From: Collybiopsis luxurians FD-317 M1
Lineage: Eukaryota; Basidiomycota; Agaricomycetes; Agaricales; Omphalotaceae
DNA length: 64,000 nucleotides
NCBI GenBank assembly: GCA_000827265.1
Contig: KN834841.1
Coordinates: 108,580 to 172,579, forward strand
Direction of reading: 5' to 3'
Position numbers and translations under genes: made by a program
Shown here: piece after piece, positions 46,560 to 58,700 of the stretch
Position numbering within the stretch: the stretch's first letter is position 1
Layout: each line of letters opens with the position of its first letter
The notes under the pieces: generated by a model
Told to the model about the DNA's origin: nothing
Databases searched by the model: none
What the model saw: only the letters and a program-made list of their open reading frames with translations

Positions 46560-46880
46560 GTCCTTTGATAGAGACAACTAGTTGTACCAGTGATTTGTGT
46601 TGTTGTGTGAGAGTATGGTAGAAAAGCAAAAGGGTGTGCTGAAAGAGTTGTACCACAAGGTTGGTGCACTAACTGACAAATGATGAGTGGGTGTACTAGG
46701 TTGTGACAAGGTCTGTACACAGGCCAACAAATGACAAGTCGACTTGAGCCACAAGGCTGCTGTACTAACCAGCAAATAATGAGTGGTACTACAAGAGGTG
46801 AGTCTGGCTCAACCAACAAGTAGTCTGCAATACTGTCCAACAAATGGACCAAAGCACTTGGTGAGAGAAGAGTGAGTTTA
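46560..46880. repeat. degenerate short-period repeats
   Basis: Phrases such as acaaggttggtgcactaactgacaaatgatgagtggg and acaaggctgctgtactaaccagcaaataatgagtgg recur about every 60 bp. The open minus-strand frame here is a consequence of this repetition, not a recognisable protein. Confidence 0.45.
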
Positions 46881-47705
46881 AAGCTTCCAACTGAGGGGTG
46901 CAATAAGCTGGGTTGCGTGGTAGCTACTTCTACTACTTATACAAAATCCAATGTCTGAGAAACTGTACAGCCAAGTCATCCTTTTCTTCATACAAATGGT
47001 GCATGTATCCCTAAACCTAGAGATTGAAACTAAAACCCAGCCAAAGTCCTACAAAAACATTGTCCTTTTCTCCTGTTCCAGTAATTTGTCCCAAGCTGAC
47101 TAACCAAATTTGAGTTTCGTCCTGATCACTCCTGACTCTGGAACTCCTCCTGAACCATTTCTGTAATGGTTTATCTGCAGGTGCAAATGGTACTGGTGGG
47201 AAAAGGGTACTACTCCATGATCTAGAATGTTCAACTGACTCATCTCCTGCTTCTGTATACCTTCTCTATTCATATGATTCAGTTGCCCATTCTTTCTCTA
47301 CTAAATATACTTGTTCTAACTGAGAGCCACTTTCCAAGTTCCATTAATGGAAGAGGCAAAGCTGTTAACACTCTGATTGTATGGACTAGGCACTATTTCT
47401 AAATCAACAAATCCTGACAGGTATGAGTGTTCAGCTATCACCCGTCTCATCCTGTGACCCTGGAGCCTAACCACCTATGTACATATACCCATCTACAATG
47501 CCTCAATCTACTAAAGTAAGTTTGTCTAAGTGGAACAACAATTGTTGAATACCCCTGGATACATCAGAGTTGTACAGGCTCAATCAGAACACTTGCCAGT
47601 AAATGGGATGGGTCTGCTAGCATCAACAGGTTGGGGGCAAGGTTCTGGCAGCTGTCCTTCAAGTTGGACCAGCACTTGACCACCTCAACAATAAGTGGTA
47701 CCACA

Positions 47706-48234
47706 TCAGATAAACTGTCTACAGTGATTATACCAAGTACTCTGTAGACACTCTGAGTTAGCTATTGACTCAGGCTCTTCATAGCTCTCTATGTGTTCAT
47801 TTCCAACTGTAGAATTATCAATTTCATACAATTGTAAGATTAGACACAAAAATTGTGCAATACCAGTCATTGGGGGACGACAGAGTCTCTGTACTTTTGA
47901 AAGGGAAGAAGAGAGAGAGTCGAGTCTGACAACCAGGATGATCCCCCTTCTGCAAACATGCAAGAGCAGGTATATTCCAATGTCCTGGCTCTCCAGCACT
48001 CAAAGCAGTTGGAGATGCCCATTCATTATGCAGTTGCAGGCATAACACCAGAGCAAGATCCCTAATCCAGAACTGAATGCAAGTTTCATCCTGGAGACTG
48101 GGTACAAATAAAGAGTGGCTACAATCAGGGAGATCTGGCTCTTGTGTCTGCACCAGATCTGTGGATGGACTATAATTCCACCCAAGTACCAATTCTTCTG
48201 CTGCTGCATCTTCTGAGAAGCCCAGGGGACTCAC
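47706..48234 (-). pseudogene. uncharacterised coding relic
   Basis: The minus strand is open for 136 residues: PLGFSEDAAAEELVLGWNYS, HNEWASPTALSAGEPGHWNI. The composition is protein-like, but no family is recognised. A second frame opens at 47706-47999. It may be part of a transposon protein. Confidence 0.25.
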
Positions 48235-48308
48235 TCCATTATGAAGCTATTTCTCTATGACCTCCTTCAGCACTATTCTTTGATGAAGCTGTTGCTCTTG
48301 GGCAAGAG

Positions 48309-48818
48309 ATGAACTTTGAAGTCATAATGCTCAAATGCTACCATACTGAGTGCCTGAAGAAATATCCATGTGGTCACCTTCAGGGATTTCTGTACAATGA
48401 CATGCTCTTACATGGTGGGCTTGTAGCATTGCAAGAAAGACCACAGTGTTTATCTGCTGCCCCCCCTTTGACTATAGATCCCAATATCTTTGAATGTTTT
48501 GCATGTTCCCAGCATTCTGCTGTAAATGGCTCATGGCTTCAAGTGCCAATTCCCTCAATATGGTCCTTTTTCAAAGGAGAGGAGGTTCATGTCTTTGAAC
48601 CATTTGGACATGAATACACAGGCCCTCTCCTTTCAAAAAGCTGTCATGGTATTATCAGCACCCTCCAGATGGTTCAACCTATGTCTTGCAAGGTAGCTTT
48701 TGGCCTCGAGGTTTTCTCCTTGCCCACTGTCCTCTTACAGAAAAACTTCAGTAATATGGACATTGTGTTCATATTCCTCTACCTTTACCCACCCATTTTT
48801 GCCACTTTTAGTTATTAG
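48309..48818 (+). CDS. uncharacterised ORF with Cys/His pairs
   Basis: A 169-residue open frame carries CYHTECLKKYPCGH near the start and FECFACSQHSAVNGSW in the middle, which could bind zinc. It also has a hydrophobic C-terminus (IVFIFLYLYPPIF). No relatives are recognised. It may be an exon of a larger lost gene. The low CpG content matches neighbouring degraded DNA. Confidence 0.3.
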   Translation: MNFEVIMLKCYHTECLKKYPCGHLQGFLYNDMLLHGGLVALQERPQCLSAAPPLTIDPNIFECFACSQHSAVNGSWLQVPIPSIWSFFKGEEVHVFEPFGHEYTGPLLSKSCHGIISTLQMVQPMSCKVAFGLEVFSLPTVLLQKNFSNMDIVFIFLYLYPPIFATFSY

Positions 48819-48979
48819 TACATTGGATATTGGGTGTGTTTCCAGTTACAAAGGAATACAAATTGCTGCTAATCCTGTCCAATGGGTAATGAAATACATA
48901 ATAACTGAATGTTCCATTGCTGGATAATCCAGACGCTTGGGATATTCCAGGGATTTGAGGCCTCTTGGGATAAACATAT

Positions 48980-49619
48980 TCAGGTCAATTTTTCCCTAGT
49001 ATGGTTGATTGATATAGGTGACTGAGGTGGATTCAACTTCAAGATTTCCATGCCCCTGCTGCTGATTTGAATAAAGTAGGTCAGAAATTTGTCTGAGTCA
49101 GTAGCGGTGGCAGTATTGTTCCCTTCATTACCTGCCAATTCTTTGTGAAGATCCCCAGAAATGTCTGTTTCTCCTTGTGGACCTTTTAGAAAATGTTTGG
49201 AGTGTTCTGGTCCCATTTCCTGGTGTTGTGGCCAAAAAAGTACTTAATGTCAGCTCAGCAATTGAGCTGTTAATGTAGGCTACCAACCTGAGGAGAATGA
49301 TCCTTCAATAGAAGAATTAGATGCAGGAAGAAAAAGGAAAGATATGAGTGCGGCACTGGTTAACTTTTGAGCACTGAGATGTTTTTGGTTGACCTCTTGT
49401 TCACTTTTTCCTATGAGCACAATGTTGGAACCTGTAGAACCTGTTGAACATGGAGCTAATAATTTCTACAACTGCACACCTTTCCCCACCACAAGTGCCA
49501 TCACAGTGAGTATATTTTCTTGACTCTCAGTACCAATTTCTAATAAAGGTGTCAGTCAATTATAGTGTGAACACATACAGGTGAATTATTGTGAATCCTG
49601 GAATAAAACCAGATTAGCT
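48980..49619. other. spacer without a confident gene
   Basis: One short minus-strand frame (48980-49216) lacks any recognised feature. Confidence 0.4.
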
Positions 49620-50110
49620 TTGTTAAACCACCCCTGCCAAACTTGCCAATCTGATGAAATGTCTGTTAAACTGTTTTATCCAGCCACCGCGCAGCTGCCT
49701 CCCTACACTCTCTCAATCCCATTCTTCTCAGTTTAACTGTTGTTAAACCTGTTAATCCATGTTTGCCATTGACATCTGTCCATTAAACTGGATAATTACC
49801 CCCCTTTTCCTGATAAATGAAATTCATAGCATAGAATGAATACATATTGTTACTTATTACATAGAAACTAAGCAATCAACATAGTTTAACAGGGTTCGAG
49901 CGTGTCATTTAACACAAATGTTTAATCATATCCCAACCTCGTTTAACCAATGCCCACTCAACTACCACTGTTTAACTGCATCCCAACCTCGTTTAACCAA
50001 TTCCCACTCTTTGAAAATTTAGTTTAACCAACATAATCGACAGATTAGATGTACCCTGAGCAGTTGAATCAAACCGTTAAACCACTCTGATAAACCATCT
50101 TCCTGACAAA
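49620..50110. repeat. cluster of about 13 GTTTAAC/GTTAAAC motifs
   Basis: The heptamer GTTTAAC, its complement GTTAAAC, or one-base variants occur about thirteen times in 490 bp in both orientations (for example near 49624, 49671, 49733, 49744, 49883, 49942, 49973, 49993, 50022, 50072). Two overlapping 50-bp direct repeats carry cccaacctcgtttaaccaa (about 49932 and 49982). Short, bidirectional, clustered motifs of this kind are typical of subterminal repeats bound by transposases in large DNA transposons. It could also be a regulatory or replication-related array. Confidence 0.7.
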
Positions 50111-50740
50111 ATACCTCAATCCAATTAGTCTCTGGTCCTGTGAACGGACAGAGTCCCTTAGAAATCCACACGCATGTAAAGCCTTGATGACAAGAACCTA
50201 CTGCAGTCAATTCAGATCACCCCACCTATTTCTGAGAAACCCCCTTTCCCGCTGTTGGACTTTGTAAGAAAAATTGGTCATCGACACACTTTTGTGAAAA
50301 AAAACACTCACTCTAGTTCAATAATAAGTTCTGTAGGCCTTAGAGCTAGGTGGCCCAGTGACCGCACGAGGGCCAGAGGTTGGGAAGCATCTCAGCTGTG
50401 CAAACTCGAATGAAGAAGCATGGCTAAGTGGTCGTGGCAGGGGAGAGAAGACAAAAAGAAGAAACAGGGATTAGGATTCAAAATCCCACCCTCGATGCCC
50501 TCGCAACATCAAAAATTTTCTGAAACACTAAGTTGGGTTTATGCGATCTGAAAAATTCCGACACCATTCGTATGGCCTGAGTTGATGTCCTTTGGCTCCC
50601 GAAGCACCATTTGTGTGCATCTTCTCAGGTCCCAAGGGGCAGCCGTAGCTCCTCAATGCCAATGCCAATGCATCATTACCTTTTTCAGCCAATGAAATGA
50701 ATCATCAAATAAAAATAAAAACTATACTACTCACTACACC

Positions 50741-52873
50741 ATGACTTGTCCAGGATCCTATCTTGGATCTCCGACATCCCCTCACTCTCTACCTTGTATT
50801 ACGGCCACGGCACCTGAATGAGCCAAGGCCTTACTTGGGATTATTCAAACAGCCATACGCAAGGGCCAAATCACTTCATTAGACCTTCAAAAGTTTACTG
50901 CCTGCGCTGAGCCTAAACACCAAGCCTCTAATCATAGCCTAACTGTTGGGCTTGGTGAGCAAGGCGACACGGCAGCGACTTTTGGAAAACTAAGTATTCG
51001 GGTTAGGGGTTTAACACACATAGTGAATTCTTAATCTCACTGAAGATCATAGACTTGCGGAACCTCCATCTGTGGAGGTAATAATTGCTACGCTTTGCAC
51101 AAATGGATGGCCCAGGACAAGCACGTATTTCTTCCTCGTTACATTGAATGGCTTATCGAAGCAGGCGATCATACCTCTCTTCAAACCCTCCGAGATAACC
51201 TTCCTGCCATACTCGAAACTGATGCGAGCGACTCCTTACTCCCCAAGCTCATTGTGCACATAGTATGGTGCCTCCAGGACCTTCCAAAAACACCGGCACG
51301 GGCTCAGACAAGAGGATCCTGTACCCCTCGTCATCAGAAACTACCATCTTCAGATTCCCCATATGACTCTGACTCCCCTACCCTCCGCATGCTTGGGAAA
51401 TGTAAAGCCAGGCCCACTACCTCTACCACTATTCCTTACAAGTGTCCTCATATCTTCACAGGCTCCTCGTCCTCCTCGCACAACAAAACAACAATTGCTC
51501 ATGAAAATGGACGGACTGGTTTTCGTCTATCCTCACAGTTTTGCCCATGGTCCATTGATGGCCTCGAGGCCAATTGTGACCTGATTTACGCTGCTGCAAC
51601 AGACTCGAATTGAAAGGACCCTTGTGTCAGGCAGGCCATGGTCAAACTCACAGAAAGTCTCAAAATCCTCTAAGCCCATTTCATGAATACAATCTTGTGT
51701 CCTAATGTAGTCAAAGTTCATTAGAGCTTTTCTTCTGTACTACGTAGAGACAATTACCCAAAGTATTCCTGCAAAAATCCCATGATTCATTACTGCCTTG
51801 GATAAACAAATGGACAGAAACCAAACGTACCTGTGCCACTAGAAACCAGTCCCAATTTATGTGTTCTATTGGAAATTTCTTGCATTCGCTTCACATCCCT
51901 GAGTTTCCTTTGCAAATTTCTTGGTCTCAGAGACCCGTTGCGCATGTTGTGAACCTGATTGTATCTGTTGAATTCAGTACATATGTTGCTCTCGAATGGG
52001 CACAACTTACCTGTCCCATTCCAATGAAGGCACCTTCTAGGCTGTATGAGCACAATCCTACATATGATGGCCCCTTCCTCTGCAACTTCTGTGCCGACAG
52101 TGAATTCTCCAAAGGACTTGGAGGAATAGTCCACGCCTGAAACCTTCAACACCTGAAGGAGGTAACGGCTTGCAAAGATCCCAACAAACCCATGGAGAGT
52201 CATCCCTTCTGGATCATGATGGGCCAGTATACTACCGAACGCTTTGGTGCCATTAAAGTCCATGTAAGCCTCAATATATTGACCAGTTAATCAGAATCAC
52301 TCACATGAGAGCCAATAGGTATGTGGTTCGATGCACTGCAGCCCCTTTGAGCCCAACAACTACATTATCCATGTCTGGGATAGAGACAAAACCTTCACCC
52401 TGATCGTGCCGTTCACCGGATGGCTCTATGAATGTTGCCTCAGTGCCAAGCTACAAGAAACTATAAGCAAACTCACTGATTTTGTGGTAGAATATCCTGG
52501 AGGTGAAGAGGATGAACAAGTCCTGGGAGATCTCATTCTCAATCTGGAAAGGTTGAATGCCGAAGTAATTGAAATTTCCAATGACAATGCCTCCAGTGAT
52601 ACTGATACTGAGGGAGATGAATGTTGTCAACCAGGAACATCTGGGAGCAAGGGCAAAGCTGTAGCCCACAGCCTGAGTAGTCAAGCTGCCAGCTCCAAAT
52701 TGAAAACATCAGCCTTGGCAAAGTGTCATCCCCCTTGGATCATTGACCATGTTGTTCACGCCTGCCATGTTGTTGGAGACGCTGCCCTCGATGGAAATCT
52801 TACAGACCCGAGCCTGTTGGAAAAAATATGTAAATTAAAAAAGGTGTTACCAACGGAGTGGACTACAGACTAG
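50741..52873 (+). CDS. uncharacterised multi-exon gene with acidic C-terminal linker
   Basis: The start MTCPGSYLGSPTSPH at 50741 is followed by FAKWMAQDKHVFLPRYIEWL (51095) and LRDNLPAILETDASDSLLPK. After degraded or intronic sequence come FLCNFCADSEFSKGLGGIV, HPFWIMMGQYTTERFGAIKV, an intron (52263-52308), MWFDALQPLEPNNYIIHVWD and FTLIVPFTGWLYECCL. An acidic stretch (SNDNASSDTDTEGDE) and a final helix-rich end (DPSLLEKICKLKKVLP) close the protein. CpG is frequent. TGA occurs after PE near 50816 and after IVHA (52138-52140). No domain is recognised. It is the first gene to the right of the GTTTAAC cluster. Confidence 0.45.
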
Positions 52874-53438
52874 ATAATCCATCCCAACCAACATGTACGT
52901 CCCATTTAGAACCCACTGAACCTACTCCTTCAATCCAACTAGAAGTTGGAGCACTACAATATCAATCCTAGCGAGCCATTCACCTCAGTGAATGTGACCA
53001 TTTGAAACCAAGGAGGAGGATGAAACAGAAGTTGAAACAGAAGAAGTAAGTGCCCAACCGGAACCTGCTTACTAGAATGAGCCGACTATTAAGCGCCAAT
53101 GCTGTTATCTCATTATCTCATGCCAGTTCCACTTCTCATTTCTCCTCAACTCCGTTGTTACTGCCTATCCCTGCTCATTTATTTTCTTCCTTGGAGACAA
53201 CTGAGGTTGTCTTCATCTTCAACTATTCATTGAAAGACCCCTTCCAACTTCAAACAGTCCTCAACCATCCACGCTGCGGTTAAATGGCCATCAAGGTCAG
53301 TGGCTGCCTTGAATCTTATGATATATTTTACACAGTCCTTCTAGACTTTTTGTGATGAAATTGCCTCTCAGGTGCACCGGCCTCCAGTCTACTGATCTCC
53401 TCAATTTACCCCCTCTCATTTTGCCTTGAACATTGACA

Positions 53439-55178
53439 ATGCCTCTGAAATTCAGTGCTGTGATTGAGTGGGAGGACAGTAAGCACCTCCTTCATGCTTT
53501 AAATTTCTTAAGAGCTACAACTTCATCTTTGTTTAGAAATACAAACAGTTGTTCATTTGGCTTGAACAGATGGTGGGTAATCTCAGCTATGCAATCTCCA
53601 CACTGGCCAATTCTTTTTTCAGATACCATCACCTCCACAATGACCACAACCCTTACTGTACCTTTAACCTGACTGTTTATCCCCTCTGAACCAGCAAATA
53701 CTTCTCCTCCTACCCTGACAACTCATCGTAGAACTTCACAGTCCAACTCTACCCCTGCGAAATCTGAATGGTCTTCTGGACATTCTTCCCAGGCTTTGCG
53801 TAGCTCTCCTCACCCTGCTGCTCATCACTGTCCTCCTGCGCCAAGCCCCACCCCAGCACAGTTTTCAATTGCACCCACTCTCGTTCATCCCTTGTAGAAT
53901 CCCTTTCAAATTCCCCACTAATTCCTCATCCATGCGATATAGTTCAACCACCCCGGTTGAATCACAAATACTATGTCATGTTTGCTGGAACTCGGGTGGG
54001 CATTTTTGGAGATTGGTAAATCATCTCCTTGCATTGACTAGATCATTGTGATATTGAAGTACTTCTTTCAGGTTCAGACAAGTTGCACCCTTCACCCAGA
54101 GTGTTCCAGGTGCTCATCAGCAAGGGTTTACGTGCTTTTCTGATGCCCTGGCTGCCTATGGACAAAATCCCTGTTATATATTTATACTTTATAACTAATG
54201 ATTTTTAAATATTTTCATTTGGGTACACTGCAATGTATCAGCGACGCAATGGATATCCGCTGCTCCAGATTCTCCCTGCACCCAAATGTCCAGAGTTGGA
54301 TCAGGCTATGGCAGGCCTTGTACTGTAGTCTTATCTTTAAACTGCGTAGCTTCATCGTAGAGAGACGTAGAACCAGCATCCGCAATCCGAGTTTTTTTCT
54401 CTACCGTTCCCTCTTTATCCCACGCCAGTAAATTTCTCCTCGACCATCACTTCTACCACATGGGTCACTCATACCGGCATCTTATGAACAGTGGTTCGCA
54501 AGAATCTACCTTTGAGTCTTCATCATCCTCTGTGTCTGCATCTGGGTGGGACACATCCACATCCTCCAGCTGGGGCAACAACTCTGGCAACAACTCTGGC
54601 TGGGGCAATGAATCTTCTGGCTGGGGCTCAACATCCAAATGGGGTAACGGTGGTGGATGGGGCAATAGTGGATGGGGACATCGTTCTCCTAGTCCTCAAC
54701 CACCTCCAGGGGGACTAGTTGCACATAGTCCCTTAAATAACTTGCGGTCCAATTTCAATTCTGCTGGACTCACTTGGGATGGGACATCCTCACGCCCTAC
54801 TCACCTGGATAATCACAATACCAGACTTTGGGCTGAGCTTCAATGTACATTCTTTCTTGCTGAGACTCTCCACTATTACTAATATTCCTCCTAGTGAATG
54901 CCTGTAGCGAAAGGGGTCTAGAGAATCCTTTTGACCTCCCCACTTTCATGGGCCTGCAGGTTGAGCAAAGGATTGCTCAGCTGCTTCTGGATATTGCAGC
55001 CAAAGAGTCCGAGCAGGAAGCAGCTGAGAGCAAAGCAACTATCATGCATACAGCCTTGAACCTTGCTCAGGCTCGAGAGGATGTTGTGCGGGAGGAGCTC
55101 AGAGAGCTGAGGGAGACCAAGCGGTGGCTGGCGGACCTGCTCATTATTGCTCGAGCCTGTCTTCCCCCCACCTCATAA
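53439..55178 (+). CDS. RNase H1 N-terminal/viroplasmin-like domain + WG repeats + coiled coil
   Basis: An exon at about 53954-54015 encodes HKYYVMFAGTRVGIFGDW. It splices (intron 54016-54071) to FRQVAPFTQSVPGAHQQG and FTCFSDALAAYG. This matches the RNase H1 N-terminal (caulimovirus viroplasmin-type) fold, which binds RNA:DNA hybrids or dsRNA: YYVxFxGxxxGIFxxW ... GA...GF..F..A. A later exon (54460-54845) has seven Trp-Gly/Gly-Trp motifs in about 45 residues (SSWGNNSGNNSGWGNESSG...), reminiscent of Argonaute-hook proteins. The last exon (54894-55178) is a coiled coil (EQEAAESKATIMHTALNLAQ). The 5' exons and start are uncertain, and stops lie in the upstream region. The role is unknown; RNA silencing is only a hypothesis. 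Confidence 0.55.
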
Positions 55179-55772
55179 TGTACCAAATATATATTCGACT
55201 TTGCAAATGTTATTTTTTTTCTTTGTTGCATCTTTCTGAGAGCTTTTGAGGGTGAACAACCATATGTACCTCCATGAAACAGTGGTTTGGACCGTAGTGT
55301 GTTCAGTTGCCAGTGGTTTCCAGCCAGTTAGTATACAAGGTGACTGGCTCATAATATTCATAAGTAGTCATTGACTAGATACACAGTTTGACCCTTCCTT
55401 TCTGAACATACCAATAGGCTGAGAGGGAATTAGAATCAAAATTTCTCAATCATGACCTATTTACTATAACCGGCCAGCAGTAGATGTCTTATCTCTCACA
55501 TATCTTATCTCCAACATGCTGATAAAATCACAGTAATTAAACATTGGCGCCCATTCTCTCTCACCACATCGTCCTCCTCTTTATTATTTCCTTGATCTAA
55601 CACTCTCAATTCACTCAGGTGAACTTTCTCTATTCCACTGAGGTGGAATTTCCATATGACTTTGGTCATCAATCTCAACTAAAACTGCAGTCGCATCTGC
55701 CAACGTTCACTTTTCTAAGTATGTCTTTGCCGGAGTCATCCTTCTGTCTAACTGAACTAATTTACTTGCAGC

Positions 55773-58700
55773 ATGTTGGACTATATGAAGCAAAAGGAGC
55801 GAGAGAAAGATGTACTTCAGGCCCAAATGAGCCCAAGCTCTCAGAAGAAGATGAAGTTTTCATGCCTCCCAATAGAAGGCAAATCCTCACTGACCTGCAG
55901 AACCAGTTGTCCCCCGCTCCTCTCTCCAGGACTGCCCATGCTTCCACCTGGGCCCTCCTCATTGCAATCTTCAGCTGTACCACCTGCAGAACTGGATGTA
56001 TATACACTGGCCCTTCCTGAAATGGAGACGCTATCAGATTCCAAAAAGTCCCAGGTACAATTGGAGCTTCAGCATATTGATAATAACTCTCACTCCCTAT
56101 TGCTAGACAACTCAAATGATGAACAAATTCATCCAAATAATTCCCCATTTAATGCACCTTCTCATGGACAGTGAAGCTCGCCACGATGTTCTCAGTCTTT
56201 GTCCATGTGGATCCAATCTACCTCACTCATACCAGTGCAATGACTGTTTTAAATACTGATCTTGCTGTGAAACTTGCTTCCTGGATCAGCACAAACATCT
56301 ACCCTTTCATTGGGCTTGAGTCTGGCAGCCTACCAGCTACTATCGAAAGGCAGATATTTCAAGCCTCCAAGGTGGCGAGTACGCCATTCATCTCTGCCCT
56401 TATGGTCCTAGGTGTGCTAGTCCCAGTGAACCTCACAAGGTCACGGTTGTTCATACCAATGGTATACACGGCACCCGCATATCCTACTGTCTCTGCGACG
56501 GCAGTCCACAACCCCTGGATCAGTCAATGAACGCTCATCTGTTTCCCGCAATGATCAAGCAGCCAAAGACCTTTATCACTTTTCAAGCCCTCGATGAGTT
56601 CACTGAACATACTGTCACATCCAAAAAATCTGTGTTCAATTATGTGGCAGCGCTTCAATGCCTTACCGATGGCTGCTTCACTTTAGAAACCCCCATAAGC
56701 CATTCAGACTTTACCAGCATCTTGAATCTAATGAAGCGGTACAGGATCCTCAGTTGCAATTTCTGCTGGTTACCCAAATATGGCAGAAACTTTGTCTTGA
56801 GAAATGGAGTGGCCAGGCACATGACTTATTGTCAGAATTTCCTCATTGCACTCCTGGCTCCATTGTTCACACATGCTTTTCCTGTCTGGAGGATGGGTTT
56901 AACATGGAGCAGGGCTGGGAAAGAACACCAGAAATCCTGAAGTAAGTCTTCTTCCTCAACAAACTCTAATGACACATCCTCATTATACCCTGACTTAGGC
57001 ATCTGAATCAAGACCAATGCACTCTCGACAGGAACTTTCACATAGGGCAATACATAAAAAATACAGATCCTAATGATATTTCACTAGTAACAGACAATGG
57101 CATTGGCTATTTCCCTGACCAGAGGATAGCAAGTGAATATTTAGCAAAAATGCCTAGTATTGCCAAGGTTCGTACATGCAATATTCTGTTCTTTCTCAAC
57201 CTAATGTGACCCGCAGAAATCTACGTGCAATTATCTTAATGTCGTCAACAATCAGAACAAGAAAAAATTTAAGAACATGCGATATTCAGGTGTGGTTAAT
57301 GTTGCGTGTTCTCATTGCGTTATTCTTGTGTCCATGAATCTACCATGCAGCAAAGGGTGGGTGCCTGGTATTTTATCTTTCCTCAGTGCTGGAAATGACC
57401 TTCCCTGCAGATTTCGATACTCCAATTTCGCGCTCATGCATTCCTACTCCCATACCCACCACAACTGCAGCCCTTCTACGCACTCCAATCTGGGTGCCTC
57501 CAATTTTTGCTTATCGTATGACTGTAACTGTCAATACTGTGTCAATCTTTGAAGTTGTTTTCAAACAAGCTTTCCAGAATATATCCCTTTGATAGAATGC
57601 ATCCGGTGCTCCATACCCGCTCTACATATCGAAGACCACAAAGACAACTGCAAATATATGTATAATTCAGCCTACTTGCCCAACAGTGGCCATTTCCATG
57701 GCAAAACTGCAGAACAGCCATGGGTGGAACTTAATCAACTAGCAGGATCTGTCTGTCAAATGAATACTGGACACCAGATCGGTGTGCTCACATTCCACTA
57801 TGGCTTCTGGAACTGGACCAAAGCAACCAAGCTTCATGTGTCACTCAGCTTAAGCTATCAGGAAGCTTGAGAGCTCTTCAATGAGAAGAGGCAGGCTTAT
57901 TTATCTTCTTGTATTCATTTCCACTGCAGAATGCCAGACTGGAATAGCAAAGTAGTGCAGAAACAGCATCTTCCAAATGGAATTGTAGCCGACCTTTACA
58001 GGCACCATATGCAAGGTCAGTTCTTCATCTTTGGCTTGCGCGTAGGTACTCACCAGTCTGTCGTAGTACCGTCAAGAGAAAAGATTCACCAACTACTTTT
58101 GGCCAGTACCAGTCCGTCGATGGAATTCTCACAAAATTCCAGCATGTTCCTCATCCAATTGGGACTGGCCATTGAACATTCTCAGTAAGTTAAACTATGT
58201 ACATGCACTTGTGTTCACTAATGAAAGACGCTCATGTTGCTTCTCCAGACAATGGATTAAAGGAAAGAAAGCCCTTAACCAGACTGAGACCGTGCGCAAA
58301 GAAATTGGTCTGGCACACAGCAATGTTGCAGAACAGATTTCTCAATTTTGAGAAATGCAATCCGCAGTCATGCCTGGAGTCCAAGACCTAGTTTTGTCCA
58401 TATCTTCAGACCTGGAGCTGGAGAATGAACTGCTCTATTTACCCAGTTCGCTGTTGCCGAATGATCAGCAGACAAGAAATTCAGAGGAGCTGGCTAAGCT
58501 TGAAGGTCGTATCCATGTGGGAGAGCTTTTTGACTCCATCATCTTTGTTCGCAATGCCGCGAAATACAAATCACTTGCGTATAAAGACAAGGCAGAGAAT
58601 GTGAGAGGGAGCAATGCCTCAACTCGATCAGCCCTCCAGATTAAGAGAATTGAGGTGGAACTTCTCTGCTGCATCCTCGATTACCAACGAGTCCGTTCTG

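Noticed and set aside
46553..46903. 116-residue minus-strand open frame
   Set aside because: It is produced by short tandem repeats (LIICWLVQQPCG-type recurrence) and resembles no protein.
50400..50500. A-box-like TGGCTAAGTGGT and B-box-like GGATTCAAAATCC suggesting another tRNA or SINE
   Set aside because: Acceptor and anticodon stems could not be paired; spacing is irregular.
51790..52263. 157-residue minus-strand open frame
   Set aside because: Plus-strand exons here splice in frame to the well-supported 52331-52873 coding block, so the minus frame is taken as a shadow, though it is long enough to keep in mind.
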